Shown here piece by piece: positions 18,794 through 27,970 of a stretch of DNA of 64,000 nucleotides. Position 1 is the stretch's first letter; every line of letters starts with the position of its first letter. The notes below the pieces were generated by a model that was not told where the DNA came from, made no database searches, and saw only the letters and a list, made by a program, of their open reading frames with translations. The stretch lies in NCBI GenBank assembly GCA_017615445.1, contig JAGAAD010000031.1, positions 26,856 through 90,855 on the forward strand, written 5' to 3'. Source of the DNA: Bacteroidales bacterium (GTDB lineage Bacteria; Bacteroidota; Bacteroidia; Bacteroidales; UBA932). A program made the translations under genes and the position numbers.

Positions 18794-19648
18794 TTACTTT
18801 CCCTCCGTAACCAGTTTGATAAATATGTCGTTCATTCTGGGCATCAGCTCCTTGTACGAATTGATAGTGACACCCTTTGCCAGATAGGTCTCGAGCGTCA
18901 TCGTTCCGTCCGTCTCGCGCGGAAGGACTTCCGTGTGACGGCCGTCTGCATCCGTGTAGACCAGCTCGATGTTGTTGTTTCCATACTTGCGGCGGATTTC
19001 GTCCACACCGCCGGTGATCACGAGCTTCGACTGGTTGATCAGGGCGATGTTGTCGCAGAGCTCCTCCACGCTCTCCATATTGTGGGTGGAGAGGATGATG
19101 GTCGCGCCTTCGTCCTTCAGCCTGAGGATTTCCTTGCGGATTATGTCCGCATTCACGGGATCGAAGCCGGAGAACGGTTCGTCCAGAATCATCAGCTTCG
19201 GCTTGTGGACCACCGTGGTGATGAACTGGAGCTTCTGGGCCATACCCTTCGAGAGCTCCTCCACCTTCTTGTCCCACCAGCCCTGAATCTCGAAGCGGAC
19301 GAACCACTTCTTCAGTTCGTGCTGGGCGTCCGCCGCGCTCATTCCCTTGAGCTGCGCCAGATACATAGCCTGATCGCCTACCTTCATCTTGCGGTAAAGG
19401 CCGCGCTCCTCGGGCATATAGCCTATCTTCTCCACATCGCTCTGGGTGATTCTGCGACCCTGGAAATACACCTCGCCGGAGGTGGGTATGGTGATGCGGT
19501 TGATAATACGGATCAAAGTGGTTTTACCGGCTCCGTTCGGACCCAGCAGACCGAAAATACCTCCCTCGGGGATGTCCAGGCTCAAATTGTCCAGCGCCAC
19601 TTTCTCCCCGAAAGTCTTGGTAACGTTCTTGATTTCGATTATTGCCAT
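18794..19648 (-). CDS. ABC exporter ATP-binding protein (NatA-like)
   Basis: 284 residues from the ATG at 19648 (MAIIEIKNVTKTFGEKVAL); an earlier in-frame start at 19660 would add only MVRI. Walker A LLGPNGAGKTTLIR, a signature-like ELSKGMAQKLQF, Walker B KLMILDEPFSGFDP and the H-loop STHNM are intact. The C-terminal DUF4162-like region is typical of NatA/YhaQ ATPases. It energises the adjacent permease. Transcription probably begins at the -7 element at 19782-19789. Confidence 0.92.
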   Translation of the reverse strand: MAIIEIKNVTKTFGEKVALDNLSLDIPEGGIFGLLGPNGAGKTTLIRIINRITIPTSGEVYFQGRRITQSDVEKIGYMPEERGLYRKMKVGDQAMYLAQLKGMSAADAQHELKKWFVRFEIQGWWDKKVEELSKGMAQKLQFITTVVHKPKLMILDEPFSGFDPVNADIIRKEILRLKDEGATIILSTHNMESVEELCDNIALINQSKLVITGGVDEIRRKYGNNNIELVYTDADGRHTEVLPRETDGTMTLETYLAKGVTINSYKELMPRMNDIFIKLVTEGK

Positions 19649-19731
19649 TATTCTAACCAATTAATATATCGCGTAAAGATACAAATTATTTCAATGATTT
19701 GTTTTTCCTTTTTATGGAGGCTATAGCCGAC

Positions 19732-19762
19732 GCAGGGGAGTTTGAGGGGGTACGCCCCCTCA
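19732..19762. repeat. Dispersed 31-bp palindromic repeat, copy 1
   Basis: GC-rich element containing the palindrome TGAGGGGGTACGCCCCCTCA. A second copy at 37735-37765 matches at 29 of 31 positions. Here it sits between two divergently transcribed genes, where it cannot serve as a terminator for either, so it resembles a REP-like dispersed element. Confidence 0.7.
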
Positions 19763-19776
19763 TTCATTATTATTCA

Positions 19777-19840
19777 TCATACAAAGATAACGGCGGTAGC
19801 ACGCTTGCAAGAAACAAGCGATTACGTTATCTTTGTATGA
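19777..19840. promoter_or_regulatory. Divergent promoters embedded in a perfect 16-bp inverted repeat
   Basis: Arms at 19777-19792 (TCATACAAAGATAACG) and 19825-19840 are exact reverse complements. Each arm contains a Bacteroidota -7 element: TATCTTTG on the plus strand at 19828-19835 for holA, and TATCTTTG on the minus strand at 19789-19782 for the ABC exporter. The central CTTGCAAG at 19804-19811 supplies a TTG -33 element to each direction (19805-19807 plus; 19810-19808 minus) at about 20-bp spacing. The holA ATG begins 6 nt after its -7 element. Confidence 0.7.
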
Positions 19841-19841
19841 A

Positions 19842-20888
19842 ATGGCAAAGACTGGAATTAACGTCTCTTCACAATGCCGCGACCTGATTTCCGAGATCAA
19901 GTCCGGCCAGTACAAACCCGTCTATCTACTGATGGGCGAAGAAGCCTATTATCCGGACCTCGTCTGCCAGGCCATCATAGACAACTGCATAGACGAATTC
20001 TCCAAGGATTTCAACGAAACCATCTGCTACGGCGCGGACGTCACGGCCGATCAGGTGATTTCCGCCGCGCGCCAGTTCCCTATGATGTCGGACAGAGTGC
20101 TGGTGGTCGTTCGCGAAGCCCAGCTGATGAAGACTCTCGAGCAGCTCAGCATCTACTGCGAAGATCCCCTGGACAGCACCGTGCTAGTCATCCTGATGCA
20201 CGGAGCCTCGGCCGACAAACGCAAAGCCCTTTACAAAGCCGCCTTGAAAGTCGGCGCAGTGGTGGACAGCCAGCCCGTCAGGGACTACGAAATCCCTTCG
20301 TGGATCAGCTCATACTATGAATCCCGCGGACTGCGTATCGAGCCGGATGCCGCCGCCCTGCTCGGCGAGTCGGTCGGAAGCAACCTTTCGACCATAGTCC
20401 TTGAGACCGACAAACTCCTGAAGGCCCTGCCCGAGGGCACGACCAGAATCACCGCGGACGACATAGAAAAGAATGTGGGAGTCTCGCGCCAGTTCACCGT
20501 TTTCGAGCTGAACAAGGAGCTTTCCGCCCGCAATGCGCCGAAGGCGCTGAAGATTGCCGCCCATATCGGCAATTCCGCGCGCTTCGCCCTCCCCGCGGCC
20601 GTCAGCGCGCTCTTCATGGAATTCAACAGGATCCTCCGCTATGGAGCGCTGCTCCAACGCAACCCCTACCCGTCGCAGGAAGACAAAGCCCGCGCGCTCG
20701 CGGGGGTGAACCCCTACTTCTACCGCCAGTACGACCAGGCCGTCCGGAATTATCCCGTGCCGAAGGCCATGAAGATAGTCTCGCTTCTGTGCGAATATGA
20801 TTATCTGGGAAAGGGCGGAGACGGCAGCGTGGCCACCGATCCTGGCGAGCTTCTCGTGGAGCTGACCGCAAAGATTCTCAGCGTCTAG
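19842..20888 (+). CDS. holA: DNA polymerase III subunit delta
   Basis: 348 residues from the ATG at 19842 (MAKTGINVSSQ); an upstream TTG start at 19833 lies inside the promoter and is rejected. The N-terminal block PVYLLMGEEAYYPDLVCQAI is the HolA signature, followed by the AAA+-like clamp-loader fold. The delta subunit opens the beta clamp for loading. The promoter -7 element ends only 6 nt before the ATG, so the message is probably leaderless. Its stop overlaps the stop of the convergent AddA-like gene by 4 nt. Confidence 0.92.
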   Translation: MAKTGINVSSQCRDLISEIKSGQYKPVYLLMGEEAYYPDLVCQAIIDNCIDEFSKDFNETICYGADVTADQVISAARQFPMMSDRVLVVVREAQLMKTLEQLSIYCEDPLDSTVLVILMHGASADKRKALYKAALKVGAVVDSQPVRDYEIPSWISSYYESRGLRIEPDAAALLGESVGSNLSTIVLETDKLLKALPEGTTRITADDIEKNVGVSRQFTVFELNKELSARNAPKALKIAAHIGNSARFALPAAVSALFMEFNRILRYGALLQRNPYPSQEDKARALAGVNPYFYRQYDQAVRNYPVPKAMKIVSLLCEYDYLGKGGDGSVATDPGELLVELTAKILSV

Positions 20889-23887
20889 ACCGCCTGGACC
20901 TCATTTTTGTCCACATACCAGAGCCAGGCGCTCACCTTCTTGTAGCCCATTGCCCGGTAGAGTTCTGCATATCTGCGCACCTGTCTGATGTAGGCCCGCT
21001 TTTCCTCCGCGAACTTATAGTCTATTATCTCCACTGACCCGTCTTCCTTGAGGACCACACGGTCCGGGCGGAGGGTTTCTCCCTCCGGAGTGATTATCTC
21101 CCTCTCGTCCAGCAGACGGGTCGGGTCGCCGGGGAACCATCCGCGCGCCCGGACATAGGCTATCGCCCCGCCGAGCATGCGCTCCGCCTCGCGGCCCTCG
21201 TCCGCGGACAGAAGCCCGGCCTCCACCGCCATGCTGACCGACTTGGGCAGATCGTCCGGGCCGGCCACGGTCTCGAGTATCTTGTGCAGCACGGTGCCGC
21301 GTATGCGCCTGGACGCCGAAACTCCAGTCTCCCCTTCCGGGTCGAAGAAATCAGCCGAATCCGTCTTGATCCGGACCTGGGCGCGGGCGCCGCTCTCCGC
21401 CGGGTCGGTCGTGAAGTAAAGCAACGGCACCTCCACCACTTCCGGGCGCGGCTTTTCAAACCTTCGGCCGGGAGCGTCTTCCTTGTCGGACAGAGTCCCC
21501 CACAGGTAGTGGTCTCCCTCGTTCTTGAAGCCTGACTCCGGATTGTCGCAGAAGCGCTGAAGAGCGGAGCCGAAACCGTCTCCCCTGGGCTTTTCGAGAA
21601 CTATATGCATGGCTTGGGAAGCTCTGGTGGTGGCCACATACCAGGTGTTGATCCTGTCTATGGTGCCCATCCTGAGTTCCCTCTGATAGTTGTCGGCAAA
21701 AAGGGTGTCGAGCGATTTGGAAGACAAGTTAGTCCTGTAGAGGGCAGGCTCGACCTCTTCGAAGGGAGTGCCTTCAATGGACGGATATTCCCACGACGTC
21801 TGATTGCGGCCTATCGCCGGATCGTTCGCTTTCACCGGCACTATCACGAAAGGATAATCCAAGCCCTTCGCCTTGTGGATGGTTATAACCGTGATGGCGT
21901 TGGCGCCCTCGGGTGAAGCGATCTTCCTGTTCGCTCCGTCTTCCTCCCAGTATTCGAGGAAAGAGTGCAGAGAGTTGCCGTTGCGGCCCACGAAATCTCG
22001 CACGAGGTCCATGAACGCCAGCACATACAGAGTGTCCGAGTTCACCTGATCTGAAGGCATTCCCTTCAGGATGGACTCGCATATATCAGTCAGCGACTGG
22101 CAGGAATCCAGCGACTCCGGATCGAAATCGGAAGCATAGAAGGAATGAATGCTGTCCGCCGGATTATCCATCTTGTACAGACTTGAGACAAGGCTCCTGA
22201 CGGTTTTGCCGCTGCCTATCAGAAGAGAGTCGTTGGTGATGACGTGTTTGCCGCCGGCAGTCAGGCGCGATGCCGCCTCGAGTCCCATTTCATTGGTTCT
22301 CACCAACACGGCTATATCCTTCTGCTTAAAGCCTCTTTTCTCGGCCTCCTCCACTGCAGCCAGCGTCTGATCGTAGAGAGAGTCGCAGAAGGTCACTTCC
22401 ACACTTCCCGGAACGGTGTACCGACTCCTCGCCTCCTGCTCCACATCGGAATAGATTTCGGCTATCTCCAATTGCGCCGCCCAGGCTTTATAGAACTTAT
22501 TGTTGAAATCCACTATCTCGGCCGCGCTGCGCCAGTTCTGCTTCAAAGGATGACGCAGGGTGCGGTCCAGTTCGCTCTCCACCTTCGTGTCGAATATATC
22601 CCAGCGAGCGCTTCTCCAGCGATAGATGCTCTGCTTTACATCTCCCACGATCAGGTTGTAGCACCCATCCCCTATACTGTTCTGCAGGAGCGGTTTGAAA
22701 TTTTCCCACTGGGTGGATGAAGTGTCCTGAAACTCATCAAGAAGGAAATGACGGTAGCGAACGCCCACCTTTTCGTAGATGAACGGAGCATCCGAACCGG
22801 CTATTATATCCCTGAGGATGGAGTTGGTGTCGTCTATGCTGAGGACGTTCTTTTCCTTGAGCAGAGCCTCGAACTGGGTGTCCAGGGCCTCCGCCACACG
22901 GAACACGGCCACCTGTTTGCGGAGTATCAGCGCCGTTTTGTAGACCTTCAGGGGGCCGGCAATGAAGGCGGACACGGCTGAAAGTGCGCCATCTTCCCTC
23001 GCTCCCGCCCAGGTTTTGGGCTCGCCCCTGCCGAACACGGACTCAAGAGCGGGGATTCCTTTCTGCTCGAACGCAATGAGCCACTCTTCGAGTTTGGCTT
23101 TGCCTTTGATATCTCGCGGCAAGGCGGCCAGATCCTGCTGCGCGGCGGCTTTGAGCCCGGCTTCGCTGTCCTTGCAGATCTTCGAACATATCTCCGCAAG
23201 GCGCCTGAGGTTTTGCTCCGAAAAAGCCTTCTCGCGGTCCAGCCCGATTGCCTCCGCCTTCTCGCGGTAAGCCTCTGACTTATAGCCTTTTGCAAAGTCG
23301 GATAGGGCGTCTCTCACCTTATACCTCTCACCTTCCGAGATCCTGTCCATCGCGCTCTCGGAGAGCCATTCGAGCAGGGCTTTGTCCGAGCCGGAAAGAG
23401 AATCGAGCACACGGTCCACGCTTTCTTCCACCAGGGAGTCGCGGTCCAGCTCCACCTGATACTCGGCGAACTGCCCCACTTCTCTGGAGAACGAACGCAG
23501 CACTCTCTGGAAGAAGTGGTCGATAGTGCTCACGGAGAAAGCACCGTAGTCGCAGAGGATGTCTGTCAGCATGCGGCCGCACTCCCGGCTCAGTTCTTCG
23601 TCCGATTCTATCCCGGTTTCTTTCTTCAGAGAGTCCCTATACGGAGAATGCCCGGGGAAACGTGCCAACGTGTCCAGGCTGTCTATTATCCTGGATTTCA
23701 TCTCGGCCGTCGCCTTGTTGGTGAAGGTGACTGCAAGAATATGCCTGTAGGGATGGTCTTCCTTCCTGTTTCTCAGGAGAAGCCTTATGTATTCGCGGGC
23801 AAGCGAGAACGTCTTTCCGGAGCCGGCCGACGCTTTCATCAGCTCAACCCCGCCTACGTCATGCAGTTTCTTCAGTTTCTCTTCCAT
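20885..23887 (-). CDS. AddA/RecB-like UvrD-family helicase-nuclease
   Basis: 1000 residues. Helicase motifs: Walker A KASAGSGKTFSLA (residues 18-30), Walker B LLDEFQDTSSTQW, motif III GDVKQSIYRWR, motif V ITVITIHKAKGLDYPFVI, motif VI YVATTRASQAMHIV. The C-terminus has a PD-(D/E)XK nuclease (GTVLHKILETV, RPDRVV, EIIDYKFAEEK). It should form a dimer with the adjacent AddB-like protein to process double-strand DNA ends for recombination. It starts 4 nt after the stop of that gene and is last in a run MscS-RmuC-AddB-AddA. Confidence 0.9.
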   Translation of the reverse strand: MEEKLKKLHDVGGVELMKASAGSGKTFSLAREYIRLLLRNRKEDHPYRHILAVTFTNKATAEMKSRIIDSLDTLARFPGHSPYRDSLKKETGIESDEELSRECGRMLTDILCDYGAFSVSTIDHFFQRVLRSFSREVGQFAEYQVELDRDSLVEESVDRVLDSLSGSDKALLEWLSESAMDRISEGERYKVRDALSDFAKGYKSEAYREKAEAIGLDREKAFSEQNLRRLAEICSKICKDSEAGLKAAAQQDLAALPRDIKGKAKLEEWLIAFEQKGIPALESVFGRGEPKTWAGAREDGALSAVSAFIAGPLKVYKTALILRKQVAVFRVAEALDTQFEALLKEKNVLSIDDTNSILRDIIAGSDAPFIYEKVGVRYRHFLLDEFQDTSSTQWENFKPLLQNSIGDGCYNLIVGDVKQSIYRWRSARWDIFDTKVESELDRTLRHPLKQNWRSAAEIVDFNNKFYKAWAAQLEIAEIYSDVEQEARSRYTVPGSVEVTFCDSLYDQTLAAVEEAEKRGFKQKDIAVLVRTNEMGLEAASRLTAGGKHVITNDSLLIGSGKTVRSLVSSLYKMDNPADSIHSFYASDFDPESLDSCQSLTDICESILKGMPSDQVNSDTLYVLAFMDLVRDFVGRNGNSLHSFLEYWEEDGANRKIASPEGANAITVITIHKAKGLDYPFVIVPVKANDPAIGRNQTSWEYPSIEGTPFEEVEPALYRTNLSSKSLDTLFADNYQRELRMGTIDRINTWYVATTRASQAMHIVLEKPRGDGFGSALQRFCDNPESGFKNEGDHYLWGTLSDKEDAPGRRFEKPRPEVVEVPLLYFTTDPAESGARAQVRIKTDSADFFDPEGETGVSASRRIRGTVLHKILETVAGPDDLPKSVSMAVEAGLLSADEGREAERMLGGAIAYVRARGWFPGDPTRLLDEREIITPEGETLRPDRVVLKEDGSVEIIDYKFAEEKRAYIRQVRRYAELYRAMGYKKVSAWLWYVDKNEVQAV

Positions 23888-23891
23888 GACC

Positions 23892-26720
23892 TCAACGTTT
23901 CTTCAGTTTCCCGCAAAGGATACGATAATCGCAGTACTCGCAGGCGGCGCTGTTGTCCGAGCGCTTGAACGGAACATTCTTATCCTCCATCCCTTCGAAC
24001 TGCTCTTTGAGAAGATCTTCCACTCCGGCGGCGAAAGACTCGTCGTAGGGCCACATCTTAACCTCCTCTGTGAAGAGGTTCTTCATCGCGTACATCGAGT
24101 TGTGCAGAGCCTTCCCTGAGAATTCGCCCATCGCGGCTATCATCCTGTCGTAGATGAAAAACTGCAGGGCCGCCTTATTGTCTGAATCGAAGGTCTTGGG
24201 GACTTCAGAGAGCGAAAGCACATCCTGAGCGTCTTTGCCCGTTTTATAGTCCACGACCCTGACTATCCCCGGTCTGGGGCTGTCCAGACGGTCTATCACT
24301 CCGTGGAAATTATGGCCGCAGATTTGGACATCCATCGGCCTCTCCAGGCCGAGTATCCTGATGGGGCCGCCCATGCGTATTTGTGTGATGTCGCATTCGA
24401 GAACCCTTGTTATGAACTTGACCAATATACTGGAAGTGACCAGATCCTGCCCGCCTATTTCTATGCTGTTAAGCTTTTTGCGAATCAGATCATGTACCCT
24501 TTCCTTGATATCGCCGCGGCGCTTCAGCCAAGCTTGGAGATAGTCTTCCGTGATTTCCGGGGCGCCCTTTGCGTATATCTCCCTGAGGACTTCGTGACAT
24601 ACAGTACCCTCAAGGCTCGGATCGAGGGTTTCCTGAACTTCTCCCTCCGGCTTAAGGTCCCGGACATAACGGTAGTAGAACTTTGCCTGGCAGGCAAAGT
24701 AGGCCTGAAGCGAAGTGGCGGAAAAACGCATCCCCTTAATCTTCTGCACGTCCTCGTCCGTCTTCTGAATGAGCTCTTCTTCCGCAGACTGCGAGATATC
24801 CGCAGTGGCGATGGTTTCTTCAAGATGACACTGCTCAGGGTAGAGATAGCGCAGTTGCTTGGCGAAACGGCTCTCCTCGCCGGTGTTCAAGCCCTCGGTC
24901 CGGGAATCGTAGAGCAGCCACACATCCTCCGCACGGGTTATCATGCGGTAGAAATAGTAGGCCCACACGGCATCCTGCCGCAGATAGGTGGGCAGCCCGA
25001 AGGCCATCCTTATCTCAGCCGGAATGAAGGACGAGCCGGCGCTCACACGCGGGAACACTCCTTCATTGGCGTTCAGTATCACTATATGCTTGAAGTCCAG
25101 GGCGCGGGTCTCCAGCGGCCCCATCACCTGAAGTCCGCCAAGAGGCTCGCCTTCGAAGGGAACGCTTATCCCGGAAAGTATCTGCTCCAGCAGGTGGATC
25201 CAGGTGCGCGGAAGGACTGCCAGCGAGAGGTCACGCAGGCGGACAACGGACTGGTAGTAGCGTTTGGCAAAATCCAGCTGCAGGATTATATTTGAGTCTT
25301 CCGAACCCCTCAGGAGCGAAGCCAGTGTCGTGCAAACCCGGAGCAGATATGCCGCAAGCGCATCAGTCTGAGAGACTTCGGCTGAAACGGGGTCGGAGAC
25401 GACCGGATCGAAAAGGACAGACAGAACGGGTCCGGATGCTATATCGGATTGCGGGACGTAGTATTTGGCCGCCTTAAGGACATCGGCGACTTTCTGTTTT
25501 TCTTCTTCAGACAGCAGAGCCCCCACGATTCCGGAAGAGACTATGTCGTGCAGATGCTTATGGTAGAAATACCACTCTCCCCCCTTGCAGCGCAGATGCA
25601 TCTGCATCGAGAGGATGTCGCGCATCAGCGAGCACCACTCGCTCGAGCGCATGGGGTAGCCCATGGTCACATTGACGCCGTCCTCCAGATGAGGGAGGCT
25701 GCCGAGCACAGGAAGAAGCATGGTCTCGTCTGCCAGAACCACTGCGAAGTCCACCCCGCGCTCCGCCGCCGGCACTTTTTCAAGTATGCCGGGCAGGATC
25801 CTGGCCTGGCCGCTTGCAGAGGGAATCTTACAGACATGGACATTGGGGACGGAGTCGCCTGCAGAGGGGGTAAAGACCGGAGGGAACAGCGCCAGATTTT
25901 CCTTGCGGAAAAGCGAACAGACATTCGAATCGTCCGCTATGAACGGGCCGGCGAAATCCCAGCAGAACTCCCCCAGTCCGGCGTCCCGCAGCTTCGAAAG
26001 AAGCACCTTCTCGCAGTTGTTAAGCGCATTGAGCCCCACGAACACACATTTATCCACTCCGGGATAGGCTTCCGCCAAAACGTCGGAAACCGGAGTCGTG
26101 TCCAGTTTGTCGGCAAGATCTCTGTAGACCTTTCCTTCGTAGGCCATTCCCTTCTCCGAGAGCCTTGCCCTGAAGCCATCATACAAAGGGAGCAGGATGT
26201 CCCAGATCTGCCGGAAGTTCTCTTTGACGTTTCTTCTCGGGTTGTCGCTATGAAGAACGGTGTCGAAATTGGCCACCAGTCTGTCTATAGCTTCTTTCTG
26301 CTTCCGGTCCGCATAGTCAAAACTGTCTTTGATAGCCTTGAGATCGGCGATATTGCGGAAAAGCACCCGTGCATCCACCCTGTACTTGTCCACATCGTCG
26401 AAGTCGGACAGGAGCACATCTCCCCAATAGATGAAATCATCCAGGGGCTCGGGCTTCGGATAGAGTGTCTTGTAGACCCCGTAGAGTTCCAGCAACAGCG
26501 AGATACGGTCCGAAGAGGCTGTCCCGCACATGGTGCAGAAGAAATCTCCGATGGTGGTGAGCCTCGGAGCGAGCATAGTCCTGGAGTCGGCCGCAGCCAG
26601 GTCGCAGAAGTGTTTGCGCAGGAACGCCAGCGAACGGCGGTTCGGCAGAACAAACACCGTCCGGCTCAGGCTATCCTTGGGATAGTAGCGCTCCGCAACC
26701 TGTCTGAGGAAAGGATTCAT
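23892..26720 (-). CDS. AddB-like PD-(D/E)XK nuclease / inactivated helicase
   Basis: 942 residues. The N-terminus (RTVFVLPNRRSLAFLRKHF) lacks a Walker A motif, as in the AddB-type partner of Bacteroidota. The C-terminal nuclease has GVIDRLDSP and VRVVDYKTGK. Cysteines in YFACQAKFYYRYV and the closing CEYCDYRILCGK fit the four-Cys iron-sulphur staple that holds AddB-type nucleases together. The ATG overlaps the RmuC stop by one base (TAATG), so the two are coupled. Confidence 0.87.
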   Translation of the reverse strand: MNPFLRQVAERYYPKDSLSRTVFVLPNRRSLAFLRKHFCDLAAADSRTMLAPRLTTIGDFFCTMCGTASSDRISLLLELYGVYKTLYPKPEPLDDFIYWGDVLLSDFDDVDKYRVDARVLFRNIADLKAIKDSFDYADRKQKEAIDRLVANFDTVLHSDNPRRNVKENFRQIWDILLPLYDGFRARLSEKGMAYEGKVYRDLADKLDTTPVSDVLAEAYPGVDKCVFVGLNALNNCEKVLLSKLRDAGLGEFCWDFAGPFIADDSNVCSLFRKENLALFPPVFTPSAGDSVPNVHVCKIPSASGQARILPGILEKVPAAERGVDFAVVLADETMLLPVLGSLPHLEDGVNVTMGYPMRSSEWCSLMRDILSMQMHLRCKGGEWYFYHKHLHDIVSSGIVGALLSEEEKQKVADVLKAAKYYVPQSDIASGPVLSVLFDPVVSDPVSAEVSQTDALAAYLLRVCTTLASLLRGSEDSNIILQLDFAKRYYQSVVRLRDLSLAVLPRTWIHLLEQILSGISVPFEGEPLGGLQVMGPLETRALDFKHIVILNANEGVFPRVSAGSSFIPAEIRMAFGLPTYLRQDAVWAYYFYRMITRAEDVWLLYDSRTEGLNTGEESRFAKQLRYLYPEQCHLEETIATADISQSAEEELIQKTDEDVQKIKGMRFSATSLQAYFACQAKFYYRYVRDLKPEGEVQETLDPSLEGTVCHEVLREIYAKGAPEITEDYLQAWLKRRGDIKERVHDLIRKKLNSIEIGGQDLVTSSILVKFITRVLECDITQIRMGGPIRILGLERPMDVQICGHNFHGVIDRLDSPRPGIVRVVDYKTGKDAQDVLSLSEVPKTFDSDNKAALQFFIYDRMIAAMGEFSGKALHNSMYAMKNLFTEEVKMWPYDESFAAGVEDLLKEQFEGMEDKNVPFKRSDNSAACEYCDYRILCGKLKKR

Positions 26721-27970
26721 TATTCAGCGGCCTCGGGGAGGACTTTTCCGGGTGTGAGTTTCACGCCTGCATCTATCACCTCCTGAGCCGCCTTGACTAT
26801 GCTCTGGCGGCCGCTCACGAGACGCTGCTGGTTCTCATCGAAGAGCTTTGCGGCACGCTCTATTGCGTTTCCAACCTCAGCATTCTTCTCGCAGAAGAGA
26901 GCCACACGGTCCACCATCTTCTGGGCGCCGGCGACTATTCCAGCCATATTGTCCAACTGGTCTTTCTGCACCCACGCGCTACGGATAAGACGCAGGAACG
27001 GGATGAGAGTCTCCTCGGTGGTAATGAGCACATTCTGCTTGAAGGCCTTCGCGAAGATGTCCGGGTCCTCCATCTTGGCGAGCTGATAGGCTCCGTAGTT
27101 GGGGACGAACATTATCACATACTCGAGGGTAGTGCGGCCTTCCACATACTTCTGGTACTCTTTGCTGGTGAGCTCGGCTATATGCGATAGGATTGATTCG
27201 AGGTTGCGCTTGCTAGCGTCCTTGCGCTGCTCGTCTGTCTCTGCGGAATAGTAGTCCGCCAGCGCTGTCAGCGACACCTTGGCATCCAGCAGGACGTCCG
27301 TGTTGTCCGGGAAATGCAGGGCGAAGTCCGGGCGCATCTTGCGGCCTGTCTCTTCGTTCTGGATTATATTGCCCTTGCGGTCGCGCAGGTAGAACTCGGC
27401 GTCGTAGTCCCTGCCAGCTTGAAGACCTTCTTTCTGGAGGATGTTCTCCAGAATCGTCTCGCCGAAGATGCCCTGCATCTTGTTCTGGCCCTTCAGGGCC
27501 TTGGCGAGGTCGTCGGCCTGATTGCCGATGGACTCAGTCTGCTTGCGCAGATTGTCCACGGTCTCGTCGAACTTGGTCTTGATGGAAGCGGTGTCTTCAG
27601 TATGGGCCTTTTTCTGGGCCTCGAAGGCTTCCTTCATCTCCTTGATGTTCTTGTCCAGACCGTCCGTGATGGTCTTGATGCTCTCTGCGGCCTCCTTCTT
27701 GATGGATTCCTCGCGTGCCTTCATCCTCTTCTCGTTCTCGAGGGCGAGTTCGTTTTTGGTCGCTTCGATGACGGCCTTCTGGTTCTCTTTCAGCTCGGAA
27801 AGCGTCTTGTCATAGACCTGGGCTTCGTGCTCGCGAAGAGTCTGCTCGGACTTGAGCTCACCCTCCAGACGTGCAATCTCCTTAGTGTAGTTCGCCTTGG
27901 CGATGAAGTGAGTCAGCGCCCAGGCGATGAGTGCGGCAACCGCTGCCGCGATTATGATATAAACGATCAT
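26720..27970 (-). CDS. rmuC: RmuC-family DNA recombination protein
   Basis: 416 residues. An N-terminal membrane anchor (about residues 2-24) is followed by a long charged coiled coil (about 25-160) and the RmuC domain (GNQADDLAKALKGQNKMQGIFGETILENIL, DVLLDAKVSL, VIMFVPNYGAY). RmuC is reported to limit inversions at short inverted repeats and has a predicted nuclease fold. Placement directly above AddB/AddA-like genes fits a DNA-repair operon. It overlaps the MscS stop by 4 nt (ATGA). Confidence 0.92.
   Translation of the reverse strand: MIVYIIIAAAVAALIAWALTHFIAKANYTKEIARLEGELKSEQTLREHEAQVYDKTLSELKENQKAVIEATKNELALENEKRMKAREESIKKEAAESIKTITDGLDKNIKEMKEAFEAQKKAHTEDTASIKTKFDETVDNLRKQTESIGNQADDLAKALKGQNKMQGIFGETILENILQKEGLQAGRDYDAEFYLRDRKGNIIQNEETGRKMRPDFALHFPDNTDVLLDAKVSLTALADYYSAETDEQRKDASKRNLESILSHIAELTSKEYQKYVEGRTTLEYVIMFVPNYGAYQLAKMEDPDIFAKAFKQNVLITTEETLIPFLRLIRSAWVQKDQLDNMAGIVAGAQKMVDRVALFCEKNAEVGNAIERAAKLFDENQQRLVSGRQSIVKAAQEVIDAGVKLTPGKVLPEAAE

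Noticed and set aside
19777..19840. Phase-variable invertible promoter
   Set aside because: Invertible promoters in Bacteroides have inverted repeats around a segment of 100 bp or more and usually an adjacent recombinase. Here the spacer is 32 bp and the promoters are in the arms; kept only as a symmetric divergent promoter.
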